From assembly GCA_963798275.1 (NCBI GenBank), contig CAWCTB010000046.1, forward strand, positions 117,108-181,107: DNA of 64,000 bases, written 5' to 3'. The notes beneath the pieces are model-generated. The model was given only the letters and a program-made list of their open reading frames with translations, was not told where the DNA came from and did not search any database. Each line of letters opens with the position of its first letter. Positions within the stretch are counted from its first letter, which is position 1. Positions 34,409-42,629 of this stretch are shown piece after piece. The translations under genes and the position numbers were made by a program. This DNA comes from CAWCTB01 sp963798275 (lineage in GTDB: Bacteria > Acidobacteriota > Terriglobia > Terriglobales > Acidobacteriaceae).

Positions 34409-34963
34409 ATGTCCATCAAGAGCGATCGTTGGATCCGCAAAATGGCCGTCGAGCACGACATGATCAATCCCTTCTCGGAGAAGCAGGTCCGCGAAGGCGT
34501 CATTTCCTACGGTCTTTCTTCTTACGGATACGATTTGCGGGTGGCCGACGAGTTCAAAATTTTTACCAACGTCAACAGCACTATCGTCGATCCCAAGAAG
34601 TTCGACGAGCGCTCATTCGTCAGCATCGATGCCGATGTTTGCATCGTGCCGCCGAATTCGTTTGCCCTGGCACGGTCGGTAGAGTACTTCAAGATCCCGC
34701 GCGATGTGCTCAGCGTCTGCGTGGGCAAGTCGACGTATGCGCGGTGCGGTATCATCGTGAACGTCACCCCCTTCGAGCCGGAGTGGGAGGGCTTCGTGAC
34801 GCTGGAGATTTCCAACACCACGCCGCTGCCCGCGCGCATCTATGCCAACGAAGGCCTGTGCCAGATTTTGTTCTTCCAGGGCGACGAACCGTGTGAGACC
34901 AGCTACAAGGACAAAAAAGGCAAGTATCAGGGACAGAAGGGGATTGTGCTGCCCAAGCTGTGA
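34409..34963 (+). CDS. dcd: dCTP deaminase
   Basis: A 184-residue cytoplasmic enzyme that turns dCTP into dUTP (some relatives directly to dUMP). Seen: the start SIKSDRWIRKMA, SYGLSSYGYDLRVADEF, the catalytic region SVCVGKSTYARCGIIVNVTP, EWEGFVTLEISNTTPLPARI with the active-site Glu, and the end QGQKGIVLPKL. ATG 34409 has aaggag upstream at 34399-34404. It supplies the dTMP precursor pathway that the tmk gene at 36837-37550 completes. Confidence 0.95.
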   Translation: MSIKSDRWIRKMAVEHDMINPFSEKQVREGVISYGLSSYGYDLRVADEFKIFTNVNSTIVDPKKFDERSFVSIDADVCIVPPNSFALARSVEYFKIPRDVLSVCVGKSTYARCGIIVNVTPFEPEWEGFVTLEISNTTPLPARIYANEGLCQILFFQGDEPCETSYKDKKGKYQGQKGIVLPKL

Positions 34964-35010
34964 AATCAGACTCGCTGCTTTGTAGACGTCAATCTGAAGC
35001 CGGCAATATC

Positions 35011-35123
35011 TCAACTGGCGTGGCTGAGTTCCTCGCGGATAACACGGCGAAGCGTCGCTTCGAGGGGTTCGTGCACGCGTCGAATGTGTCGCCGAGCGCA
35101 TCGTTGATGGCGCTCTGATAGTT
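35011..35123 (-). pseudogene. Possible remnant of a ribbon-helix-helix/BrnA-like antitoxin
   Basis: On the minus strand from 35123, NYQSAINDALGDTFDA is followed in a shifted frame by EPLEATLRRVIREELSHAS and a stop at 35011-35013. This resembles the C-terminus of small antitoxins of the NYQTxIN type. No start or toxin gene is visible. Only about 37 codons remain. Confidence 0.3.
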
Positions 35124-35151
35124 GTTGTGTTGCAACGAGGATGTCAAAGAC

Positions 35152-35553
35152 TTAGTGTCTGCCGCTGGTTTCGCTTTCCTTGAACATGTACTTGATGCTG
35201 GGCTTGTAGATGAGCAGATTGGCTGCGCCGACGCGGTTCACCTTCAGGCAGTACTTGTCGTACCACTCGATGATACCGTGCACCTCTTCGCCGTCCTGCA
35301 GCACGATGACCATCGGCGTCTTGGACTGCATCTGCTTCTGGTAGTAGAAATTTTCGGCGTGGGTCTGCTCGGGCGGGGCCGATTTCTTGCCTGCGCCATT
35401 GGAGGGGCGCTCGCTGCGCTGCGGCCGCTCGGCGACTTCGCCGCGCTGGCCGTCGTGATTACGGTTCAAGGCTGGACGAATCAACTTTCTGTTGGCGAAT
35501 ACCTCAGAGTCGGGTGCGCGACCTACCGTCGGAGAATCGATGCCGTTTTTCAT
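35152..35553 (-). CDS. hfq: RNA chaperone Hfq with long N-terminal extension
   Basis: A 133-residue protein starting at ATG 35553 with gaggag eight bases upstream. Residues 1-60 are polar, Arg/Gln/Pro-rich and probably disordered. The Sm core is C-terminal: AENFYYQKQMQSKTPMVIVL, QDGEEVHGIIEWYDKYCLKV (Sm1) and NLLIYKPSIKYMFKE (Sm2, with YKPSIK replacing the usual YKHAIS). Hfq hexamers pair small RNAs with messages. In enterobacteria the extra tail is C-terminal; here it is N-terminal, which I believe is a feature of Acidobacteria. An upstream in-frame extension to 35589 is less likely given the ribosome site. Confidence 0.9.
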   Translation of the reverse strand: MKNGIDSPTVGRAPDSEVFANRKLIRPALNRNHDGQRGEVAERPQRSERPSNGAGKKSAPPEQTHAENFYYQKQMQSKTPMVIVLQDGEEVHGIIEWYDKYCLKVNRVGAANLLIYKPSIKYMFKESETSGRH

Positions 35554-35742
35554 GGTGCTTGCTCCTCGTGATCTGCACCTCAGCCGCACCGGCTAAAGAG
35601 TTTGAGGACCATAAAGTTTCGGCCGGCACACTCTGGATATGATTTGCCCAGGATGTCTCGAGGTGTGAACTTGGGGATACCCTAACACAAGCCTCACGGG
35701 CAACACAATTCCCTCGCGCATGCGACTTTGGTGTGACCGGAT

Positions 35743-36837
35743 TCAGCCCTCCAGTGCGGTGGCGAAGGAGTCCAAAGCCAGGGTGCGCAGCAGGTTGCGG
35801 CGCATACCGCTTTCCAGCTCTCCCAGACGCTGGGTCGCAGTGACGATCCAGGGAAAATCCACCTGCTCGGACATCCTATTCAGTTCCGCCAGGATGTCCT
35901 GGTTGCGCACCAGATCTGGCGTACCCGACTTGAGGAACAGCAAGTCCTCGAGCAGCGAATAGAGGGTACGAATCACGACATCGATCTTGGCCTTGCCCTC
36001 CGCGCCGGAGCGGTAGGTGTCGGTCGCCTTGAAGAGATCGCTATGATCCCGGGCTCCCATGGCTGGCGCAAGCAGCGTTAGAGCGTCCTGGCGAGCGGCG
36101 AGGTAGGCGGCGAGATCGAAGCCTCGGGCGCGGCCCAGGCCTCCGCCGGAGATGCGGGCGATCAGCGCGCGTTCGCGGGCCTTCCATTCGGGGCGAACTT
36201 TGGCGAGATAGTCTTCCACTTCCTGCACCGTGAGCGGGGAGAGGCGCAAATGCATGCAGCGCGAGCGGATGGTCGGCAACAGCGCCGCGGGATTGTCGGT
36301 CAGCAGCAGGATGGTGGCGAAGTCCGGCGGCTCCTCCAGGATCTTGAGCAGGGAATTCGCGGCCTCCTTCATGAAGTCGGCATCGCTGAAGATGTACACC
36401 CGCTCGCGGCCGTCAGACGGCTTGTAGTAAATCTCGGCAATGACGTGGCGCACCTGGTCCACCTTCACCAGCATTTGCGGCGGATCGGGAGGGATGACCA
36501 TCACGTCGGGATGCGTCTGGATGAAGATGCGAGTCTCGCGCTTGTCGGTATCGCGCAGGTTCTCGCGAGCTTCGACGGCTTCGGCGAAGCGATCCTCCAG
36601 CGCGTCGGCCTGGGCGATACGAGTGCAGTTGGCGCAATGACCGCAGAAGTCAGGCAGGCCATTGGTTATCGGCTGCTCCAGACAGTTCATCGCCTTCGCA
36701 ACCATCTGCGCCAGGGTGAACTTGCCGGCGCCCGGCGCGCCAGAGAGGATCAGGGCATGGGGAAAGCGATCGCGCGCCAGCATTTCGCGCAGCGTGTGCA
36801 CGACTTCCGGATTGCCGTGAAAGTCGGAGAATCCCAT
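35743..36837 (-). CDS. holB: DNA polymerase III subunit delta' (clamp loader)
   Basis: About 364 residues of the AAA+ clamp-loader family. P-loop SGAPGAGKFTLAQMVAKA, zinc ribbon DFCGHCANCTRI, Walker-B-like YIFSDADFMKEAANSLLK, then the SRC motif TIRSRCMHLRL (sensor arginine). The C-terminal collar domain is long. Delta' helps load the sliding clamp onto DNA. Start: ATG 36837, whose A overlaps the tmk stop (TGATG), or GTG 36840. tmk-holB is a common pair in bacteria. Confidence 0.93.
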   Translation of the reverse strand: MGFSDFHGNPEVVHTLREMLARDRFPHALILSGAPGAGKFTLAQMVAKAMNCLEQPITNGLPDFCGHCANCTRIAQADALEDRFAEAVEARENLRDTDKRETRIFIQTHPDVMVIPPDPPQMLVKVDQVRHVIAEIYYKPSDGRERVYIFSDADFMKEAANSLLKILEEPPDFATILLLTDNPAALLPTIRSRCMHLRLSPLTVQEVEDYLAKVRPEWKARERALIARISGGGLGRARGFDLAAYLAARQDALTLLAPAMGARDHSDLFKATDTYRSGAEGKAKIDVVIRTLYSLLEDLLFLKSGTPDLVRNQDILAELNRMSEQVDFPWIVTATQRLGELESGMRRNLLRTLALDSFATALEG

Positions 36838-37550
36838 CACGTACTCAAGTTCTGCCGGGCCGATGAGCCAGCCGTCGCGGTTACGGCAGGACGCAACAGG
36901 CGCTCCCGCACAATGCTGACGATTTGCGGATGGACCACCTCCGCCGAGGGACGAGCATCGACCCGAACAATGCGCTGCGGCTCACGCTCTGCGATCTTCA
37001 GATAGGCCTCTCGTACCCGGGTGAAGAATGCCTGGTTCTCTTTTTCGAAGCGGTTCTCATCCGGCTGCCCTGAGGCGGCGGAGCGGTTTCTGCGCCGTGC
37101 GCGTTGCACGCTGTGCGCGACGTCCGAATCCATCAGGATAGTCAGGTCCGGCCACAGGCCGCGGCAGAGCACCCGGTGCAATTGCAGAACCGCGTCGCTT
37201 CCCAACTGGCGGCCTGCGCCCTGATAGGCTTCGGTCGAATCGGTGAAACGATCGCAGAGCACCCACTTGCCGGCCTCGAGCGCGGGAAGGATGACCTGCG
37301 CGATCTGCTGCGCGCGTGAGGCAAACATCAGCGCCATCTCGGCCATGGGATCGAGCCCCGCGGTGCGCGAGTCGAGCAGCACGGCGCGAATTCGCTCGCC
37401 GATTTCGGTTCCGCCGGGTTCACGCGTGGTGAGCACATCAATCCCGCCGGTCCGCAGCACAGCAGCGAGCTTCTCCATTTGCGTGCTCTTGCCGCATCCG
37501 TCGAGCCCTTCGAAGGTCAGGAATCTGCCGCGCGTCGCAGGTTTAGCCAC
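36837..37550 (-). CDS. tmk: Thymidylate kinase
   Basis: A 237-residue enzyme that phosphorylates dTMP to dTDP with ATP. P-loop TFEGLDGCGKSTQMEKLA, DRH-equivalent WVLCDRFTDSTEAYQGAGRQ, REPGGTEIGERIRAVLLDS, and a lid region RRRNRSAASGQPDENRFE. The C-terminal 20 residues are a non-conserved tail. It is translationally coupled to holB downstream. Confidence 0.95.
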   Translation of the reverse strand: MAKPATRGRFLTFEGLDGCGKSTQMEKLAAVLRTGGIDVLTTREPGGTEIGERIRAVLLDSRTAGLDPMAEMALMFASRAQQIAQVILPALEAGKWVLCDRFTDSTEAYQGAGRQLGSDAVLQLHRVLCRGLWPDLTILMDSDVAHSVQRARRRNRSAASGQPDENRFEKENQAFFTRVREAYLKIAEREPQRIVRVDARPSAEVVHPQIVSIVRERLLRPAVTATAGSSARQNLST

Positions 37551-37606
37551 GAAACCATCCTAACAGCGCCAGCGCTCGCGAGGCAGAGAGCGGAGCCCGG
37601 CAGTGG

Positions 37607-40391
37607 TTAGAAGTGAAATCCGATCTGCGCCGTGATGGCACGCGGTGTTACGTAGTGCGTACCGCTGAATGTAGACAGGAAGTTGTACAACACATAGTTG
37701 TTCGTCAGGTTGATGAACGTCACTTGCGCACTCCACTTGTACTTGTCGGTCTTGAAGATATTGTCGTCTCCGATGGCCAGGTCGAACAGGCTTCGCGATG
37801 CAATGCGGGGTGGATTGTGGTCGTCATTCTCGGTTCCCGGCGCGGGTACCTTGGTGAGCGTAGAGCCGAACTGCGATGCCAGACAGGTAAATGGCAGGGC
37901 AGTTGTCGGAGTGGCGTGCACTCCGTTGCAAGTGAAACCAGCCTGAAACTCCTGGTCGGCAGTGAGAGGGATTCCGGCTGGATCGGTCATGGTAATAGCG
38001 GGTTGCCCGTTAAGCGTGGTCGATTGCGGACAGTCGTTGGCCGGTCCGATTCCGTAACATGGCACGGCTCCGGCAACCAGTCCGCTGTCGTAACGCCAGT
38101 TGAATCCGATCCACGGGCCGCGCTTCCACGGGGTCTGGTATTGCAGATGGGCGGTCATGTTATACGCTTCGTCGTGATCAATGCGGAAAACCCCAAGGGG
38201 CGCCGAGGGAGTGGCTCCGGCTCCCGAGATCTGGGGAGTGAAGAACCGGGCGGCGACGCTGGACATCACTACCAGGGCACTGAAGCCATGGGTGACCGGT
38301 ACGCTGGCGCGCAACGCAAAGCCCGGAATCTTCGAGTTATGCCATTCGATGGGGAACGTAATTGGCGTATTGCCCAGCACGCTGAAGTCGTAGGCGCTGT
38401 GCGTGTACTTCCAGATGTACTCGCCGTCGATCACCAGGAACTTCCCGAAGGCTTGTTGCAGGCCGGCATGGAATTCATTGCGAAAGCCGGGGGCCAAAGG
38501 CGTCGTCGCGCTCGATGAGCAGCCGAGAAGAGGGTTCAACACCTCCGAGCCGCATCCGATGCTGGAGAGTACCAGGTTCTCATTGAAAGGAGTCTCCAAG
38601 GTGCGCGCGTAGGAGACACGGAGAATGGTATTGGTCTTCTGAATGTTGTAGGAAATGCCCAGACGGGGCTCCGCCTGGCTGGCGACCGACAGGCCATTGT
38701 ACAAGTCGCCGCGAATCCCCAAATTGAAGCTCCAGTTGCGCAGGTTGATGTTGTCCTGCACGTACATCGCGAGCTCCTTCACGTCGGTGTGGCCAACGAA
38801 TGGGAAGAGAGCCCCTCTTCGCGTCAGATCGTAAGGCAGCAGCACATTGTTGAACAAGGGATAGAGAGCGGAGTTCGGCGCATTGGGGTTCGAAGCGATG
38901 TTGGGTTGGTAACCGGCTCCCGTGCACTGCGACGGATCGGTAAAACCGCTGACCGGGACGGCAAAACCGTTTAGGCAGGGCGCATTGAGCGTAGGATCGA
39001 CAATCCCGAGCTGGTCATTTTCGTTCAGCAAGGTCTGCTCATAGGTAATGCCGGCCTTCAGGTTGTGAATGCCCTTCGTATAGCTAATGTTCGTAAGCGC
39101 GCCTGCATTGAGAAGGGTGCGTTGCTGGGCAATGCTTTCCCGCTGCAGATTCTGTGGACCAAGGTCGTTGAACGGGTCATTGCTTGGGTAGTAGTTGTAG
39201 GCGTCGCGCCGTACGTAGCCCGTCACGTTCAGGACGGCATTCGGATTGATCGTGTAGGACCACGTTGGCGCGATGTCGAAGGTGAGGATTTTGGAACGTT
39301 GATCGGTCGGTCCCAGGGGCTGACCTGTTATGGGGTTGGTCTGAATCACGCCACTGAAATTGTGATATTGCTGATCGTATGAGTTGGGATTCTGAAACCA
39401 CGAGCGGGTAAATTGGAAGTTCAGGTGCAATGCGTTTTTTGGAGAAAGTACGTAGTCGACGCGATCGAAAATATTCTCCATGTTGCCTTTGTCATGTATG
39501 ACCCCGAATTCCGGCGGATCAAGAAAACGGCCGGTATTAAGTCCGTTGGCCGCTATGAATTCCCCCCAGTTCTTGCCGCCGTAAGAGAAGTTCAAGTCGA
39601 CGTTAGAGCTGCCAAACGAGCCGTAGGCAGCGGTAACGGCGCCATGCGGCGTGGTCGAGCCCATTCCTGAGCGGGTGGTTACATCGATCACCAGACTCGT
39701 CTTGTCTCCGAACTCAGCCGGCGGTGCTCCGCCGATGACGGTCATCGATTGCACGGCGTCCAGCGGAATCTGGTTAGAGAAAACCTTGCTCTGCTGGTCT
39801 GTGATGGGCTGGCCATCCAGGGAAAACGAGTTTTCTGCGTGATCGCCCAACCCATGAAATAGCCCGTTGGAATCGGCGGCGATCCCTGGGGACGAAAGAG
39901 TGACCAGAGAACTCAACTCTGAGGAGGAGCTTTCCAGTGGAAGCTTGTCGAACAATTGCCGGTCCACATCGGTGTGAAACGTCGGATCATTTTCCAAGAG
40001 GTCACTTGCGCTGCTCTCGACTGTGACGTTTTGGGCAGAGCCGGCGACCTGCACGCCGATCTTGAGGCTAAGAGGGACAGCGGAACGAACCTCCACGTCC
40101 TCTGAATAAGCAGCGAACCCTTTCGCTGTGACACTGAGGTGGTAAGGGTTAAAGGGAATGTTCTGGAAGCTGAATCGCCCCGCGCCGTCGGTGGTGGTTG
40201 ACCGGTCGAATTGGCTGACGGGATTATGAATCTCGACGGTCGCACCCGGCACGACCGCGCCTGTCGGATCGGAAACCACGCCGCTCAGCGATGAATTCCC
40301 CGAGGTCTGCGCGTTTGCCGCTGGTGACGCAAAGAGCAAAACAGAAAGTCGCTACCCAAACCGCACTGACTAACTTAAGACGGGAGTCCAT
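37607..40391 (-). CDS. TonB-dependent receptor with carboxypeptidase-regulatory-like N-terminal domain (one apparent frameshift)
   Basis: About 928 residues. From ATG 40391 comes a signal peptide (LKLVSAVWVATFCFA). Removing one base near 40338 joins it to FASPAANAQTSGNSSLSGVV, where the CarboxypepD-reg-like domain begins (SDPTGAVVPGATVEIHNPVS, FQNIPFNPYHLSVTAKGFAA). A plug domain follows (IPLDAVQSMTVIGGAPPAEF) and then a long outer-membrane barrel ending ...TPRAITAQIGFHF with a terminal aromatic. It imports large ligands such as oligosaccharides using TonB energy. Acidobacteria carry many such receptors. An in-frame ATG at 40580 with a strong ggagg (40586-40590) also exists upstream. No SusD partner is near. 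Confidence 0.9.
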
Positions 40392-40714
40392 CCCGATTTC
40401 TTGCGGCGTCGAAATCATCTCTTCGCCAATTTCGCTGTCTCCCTTAATGCGGCCCGCCCCCGTGAGGCACAGCGGAAGCAGAGCAGTACCCATGCGTGGC
40501 GCGCTGGGATGTTGCTGGGACCGCGTCGGTCCATCAGAACTTGCTGGCGCGAGTGAGTGCGCGAATGAACTGCGAAACATCTTGTCCTCCAATGCGATGA
40601 ACTTCCGGTCCGAACTTGCACGACAGGCAAGTGGGCCTGAAAGAAATGAGCCAACGCTGAGGAGTGTGCTGCCGTTTTCAATACGACAGGTCTCCGCGTG
40701 AAGCCATGCTGCAA
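40392..40714. other. Leader region of the TonB receptor gene
   Basis: About 320 bases. The strand facing the receptor has an in-frame ATG at 40580 preceded by ggagg. From it MFRSSFAHSLAPASSDGP would precede the signal peptide by 63 residues. This may be a leader peptide or an alternative start; nothing else is recognised. Confidence 0.35.
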
Positions 40715-41017
40715 TTAGAGGCTTTGGGGTGGGGGACGAATGAATGCAGAAGGTACTTGCAGTTGCGGCTGCAACTGCTGTTCCGGAATCGCAACGGTGT
40801 TGGAATGGATGATCGGAACCGGGCCCGTGCTGGTGGCGGTGACGACTGCACCGTTGTGCGCGACTATGCACAAAGAGCAATGCGAGCGGTTCTGGGCCGG
40901 CAGAACATCGTGTACGTGAACTGCTTGCACGAACCCAAGGCAGGCAACGATGAGCACACAAAGCCACACGATTTTCCTGAGGTGTGGCGAGCGCTCGATC
41001 TGGTTCACGGCAAACAT
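40715..41017 (-). CDS. Small DUF2946-like membrane/exported protein
   Basis: A 100-residue protein with one N-terminal hydrophobic helix (KIVWLCVLIVACLGFVQAVH) then VHVHDVLPAQNRSHCSLCIV, a His and CxxC cluster that could bind a metal, and a Pro/Gln-rich tail. This HVHD...CxLC arrangement resembles the DUF2946 group, which tends to sit beside TonB receptors and metal-related genes. It lies upstream of the receptor on the same strand, separated by a 320-base leader. The function is unknown; a role in copper or receptor-linked uptake is possible. Confidence 0.6.
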   Translation of the reverse strand: MFAVNQIERSPHLRKIVWLCVLIVACLGFVQAVHVHDVLPAQNRSHCSLCIVAHNGAVVTATSTGPVPIIHSNTVAIPEQQLQPQLQVPSAFIRPPPQSL

Positions 41018-41190
41018 GCAGAATCGCTGGTTTCACTATACCGGATTTTTGCGGGTTCCCGCATGGAACGCTGGTGGCAAGAATCGCCGTGGCACAACCG
41101 CCCGGAAGCCTGTTTCGCAATCGTCCCAGACACCAACTAGGGTTATGATGTTGCGCCGGCGGTTGCGGACGACGGCCTGGCGGAGGTGCG

Positions 41191-41319
41191 ATGGCAGGCA
41201 AGAGCGGTGACGCGCGCGAGAGGCGAAGCCTTACCAGCACGATTCTCGCGGATGTCCATTTCTGGATCCCGGTGGTGGTGCTGGTTGCCGGCATCGTGGT
41301 GCTGCGTTGGATCAGCTAA
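41191..41319 (+). CDS. Small single-helix membrane protein overlapping the permease gene
   Basis: A 42-residue protein: a charged start GKSGDARERRSLTSTILADV, then one helix FWIPVVVLVAGIVVLRWIS. ATG 41191 has ggagg close upstream. Its end overlaps the start of the permease frame (TTG at 41307) by 13 bases. It is likely co-translated with the transporter and may be an accessory subunit; no family name. Confidence 0.55.
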   Translation: MAGKSGDARERRSLTSTILADVHFWIPVVVLVAGIVVLRWIS

Positions 41320-42620
41320 CGGCCCTGGCCGATGAGAAGGCCCGGGCGGCAGAGGCCGGACAGCTTGGCCGCCTGCAGGCGGTCGGAATTCTCTGCGGCT
41401 TCGGCGCTGGAGCGTGGCTCGGCGCGGCCGAGGCTCCGACCAAGCTGGTGACGGCGGGCGTGTCGCCGGTGGTGGTGTCGCTGCTCATGGTGATCGGCGT
41501 CTTCCTGGCGCGGTGGAGTGTACCCGCGCTGATCCGCGGTACTGACCAGATACGCTGGGATGTGCGCCAGGCGCCTCACCTGATTGTCTGGGGTATCCTC
41601 GCCGGCTGCCTGTGGGCGGTAGCCAACACGATAACGATTTTCGCCATTCGCGATGTCGGCCTCAGCATCGCCTTCCCCCTCTGGAATATCAACAGCCTGA
41701 TCGGCATTGCCTGGGGATTCCTCCTGTTCAACGAGTTGCGCGACGCTGGCAGCGTCCGCTGGTTCGCCGTGATCGGTGGAGCGGTGCTGATGTTCGCGGG
41801 CGCAACGTTGCTGGCGTTTGCCTCGTCGGCGCAGAGCACGCCTGAGCATGCCTTGCGCGGCATCGTCGCCGCGCTGGCTGCGGGCGCGCTCTGGGGAACC
41901 ATGTACATCCCCTATCGCAAGGCGTACCTCACGGGAATGAATCCGCTGTCGTTCGTGGCGTTCTTCACGGTCGGGGAACTCGGCATGATGACTGTCCTCG
42001 CCTTGACGTACAGCGGAGGCTTGACCGCACTGGGACACGAGTTAGTGCAAGCCAAGGGCGCTCTCTTCTGGCTGCTCCTGGGCGGATTCGTCTGGGTGAT
42101 CGGCGATATCTTCCAGCAGTACGCCGCAAAATATGTGGGCATCAGCCGGGGAATTCCGCTGTCCAACACAAACCAGCTCTGGGGACTGTTGTGGGGAATT
42201 CTTGTGTTCGGGGAATTGCGCGGGCGAAGCTCGTCGGTGTACGCGCAGGTGATTGGCGGCTCGCTCGTGATGGCCGCGGGAGCAGCGGCAATTGCCCTGT
42301 CGTCGGTCAACCGTGGCGAGCGCGGGCGCTGGCGGGAAGCCGCTCACCGCGAAGGCAAACGCTACCGCGTTGATCCCGGCTACGTGCAGGCGGGGCTTGA
42401 GGGTAAGCATCAAAGAGAAACGTCCGCAGTTCCGCGACGCAACGGGCTGGACTGGGCCCTGGTCGTGCTGGCTAGTTCGATCTTCATCGGACTGGCCATG
42501 GTCAGCCGAAAGCCCGAACTGGCACTGAATTGGACTGCCGTCGCAGCCCTGGCAGCGGCCATGCTCGCCTTCCTGGCCGCTTGCGGCGTCGCCTTGTGGA
42601 AGGTGACGCGGTTTAACTGA
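41307..42620 (+). CDS. Ten-helix sugar/metabolite permease (DMT superfamily, RhaT/GRP-like)
   Basis: A 437-residue integral membrane protein. Repeated EamA-like halves are seen: ILCGFGAGAWLGAAEAPTKL, IVWGILAGCLWAVANTITIF, SIAFPLWNINSLIGIAWGFL, LAAGALWGTMYIPYRKAYLT and PLSNTNQLWGLLWGILVFGE, the last two typical of the glucose/ribose-uptake and RhaT sugar permeases. An 80-residue tail follows, with two further helices. It should import a sugar or related solute by proton symport. The TTG start at 41307 overlaps the small upstream gene. A later start is possible, because the first 25 residues are poorly conserved. Confidence 0.8.
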   Translation: MDQLTALADEKARAAEAGQLGRLQAVGILCGFGAGAWLGAAEAPTKLVTAGVSPVVVSLLMVIGVFLARWSVPALIRGTDQIRWDVRQAPHLIVWGILAGCLWAVANTITIFAIRDVGLSIAFPLWNINSLIGIAWGFLLFNELRDAGSVRWFAVIGGAVLMFAGATLLAFASSAQSTPEHALRGIVAALAAGALWGTMYIPYRKAYLTGMNPLSFVAFFTVGELGMMTVLALTYSGGLTALGHELVQAKGALFWLLLGGFVWVIGDIFQQYAAKYVGISRGIPLSNTNQLWGLLWGILVFGELRGRSSSVYAQVIGGSLVMAAGAAAIALSSVNRGERGRWREAAHREGKRYRVDPGYVQAGLEGKHQRETSAVPRRNGLDWALVVLASSIFIGLAMVSRKPELALNWTAVAALAAAMLAFLAACGVALWKVTRFN

Positions 42621-42629
42621 GCGGCAGGT

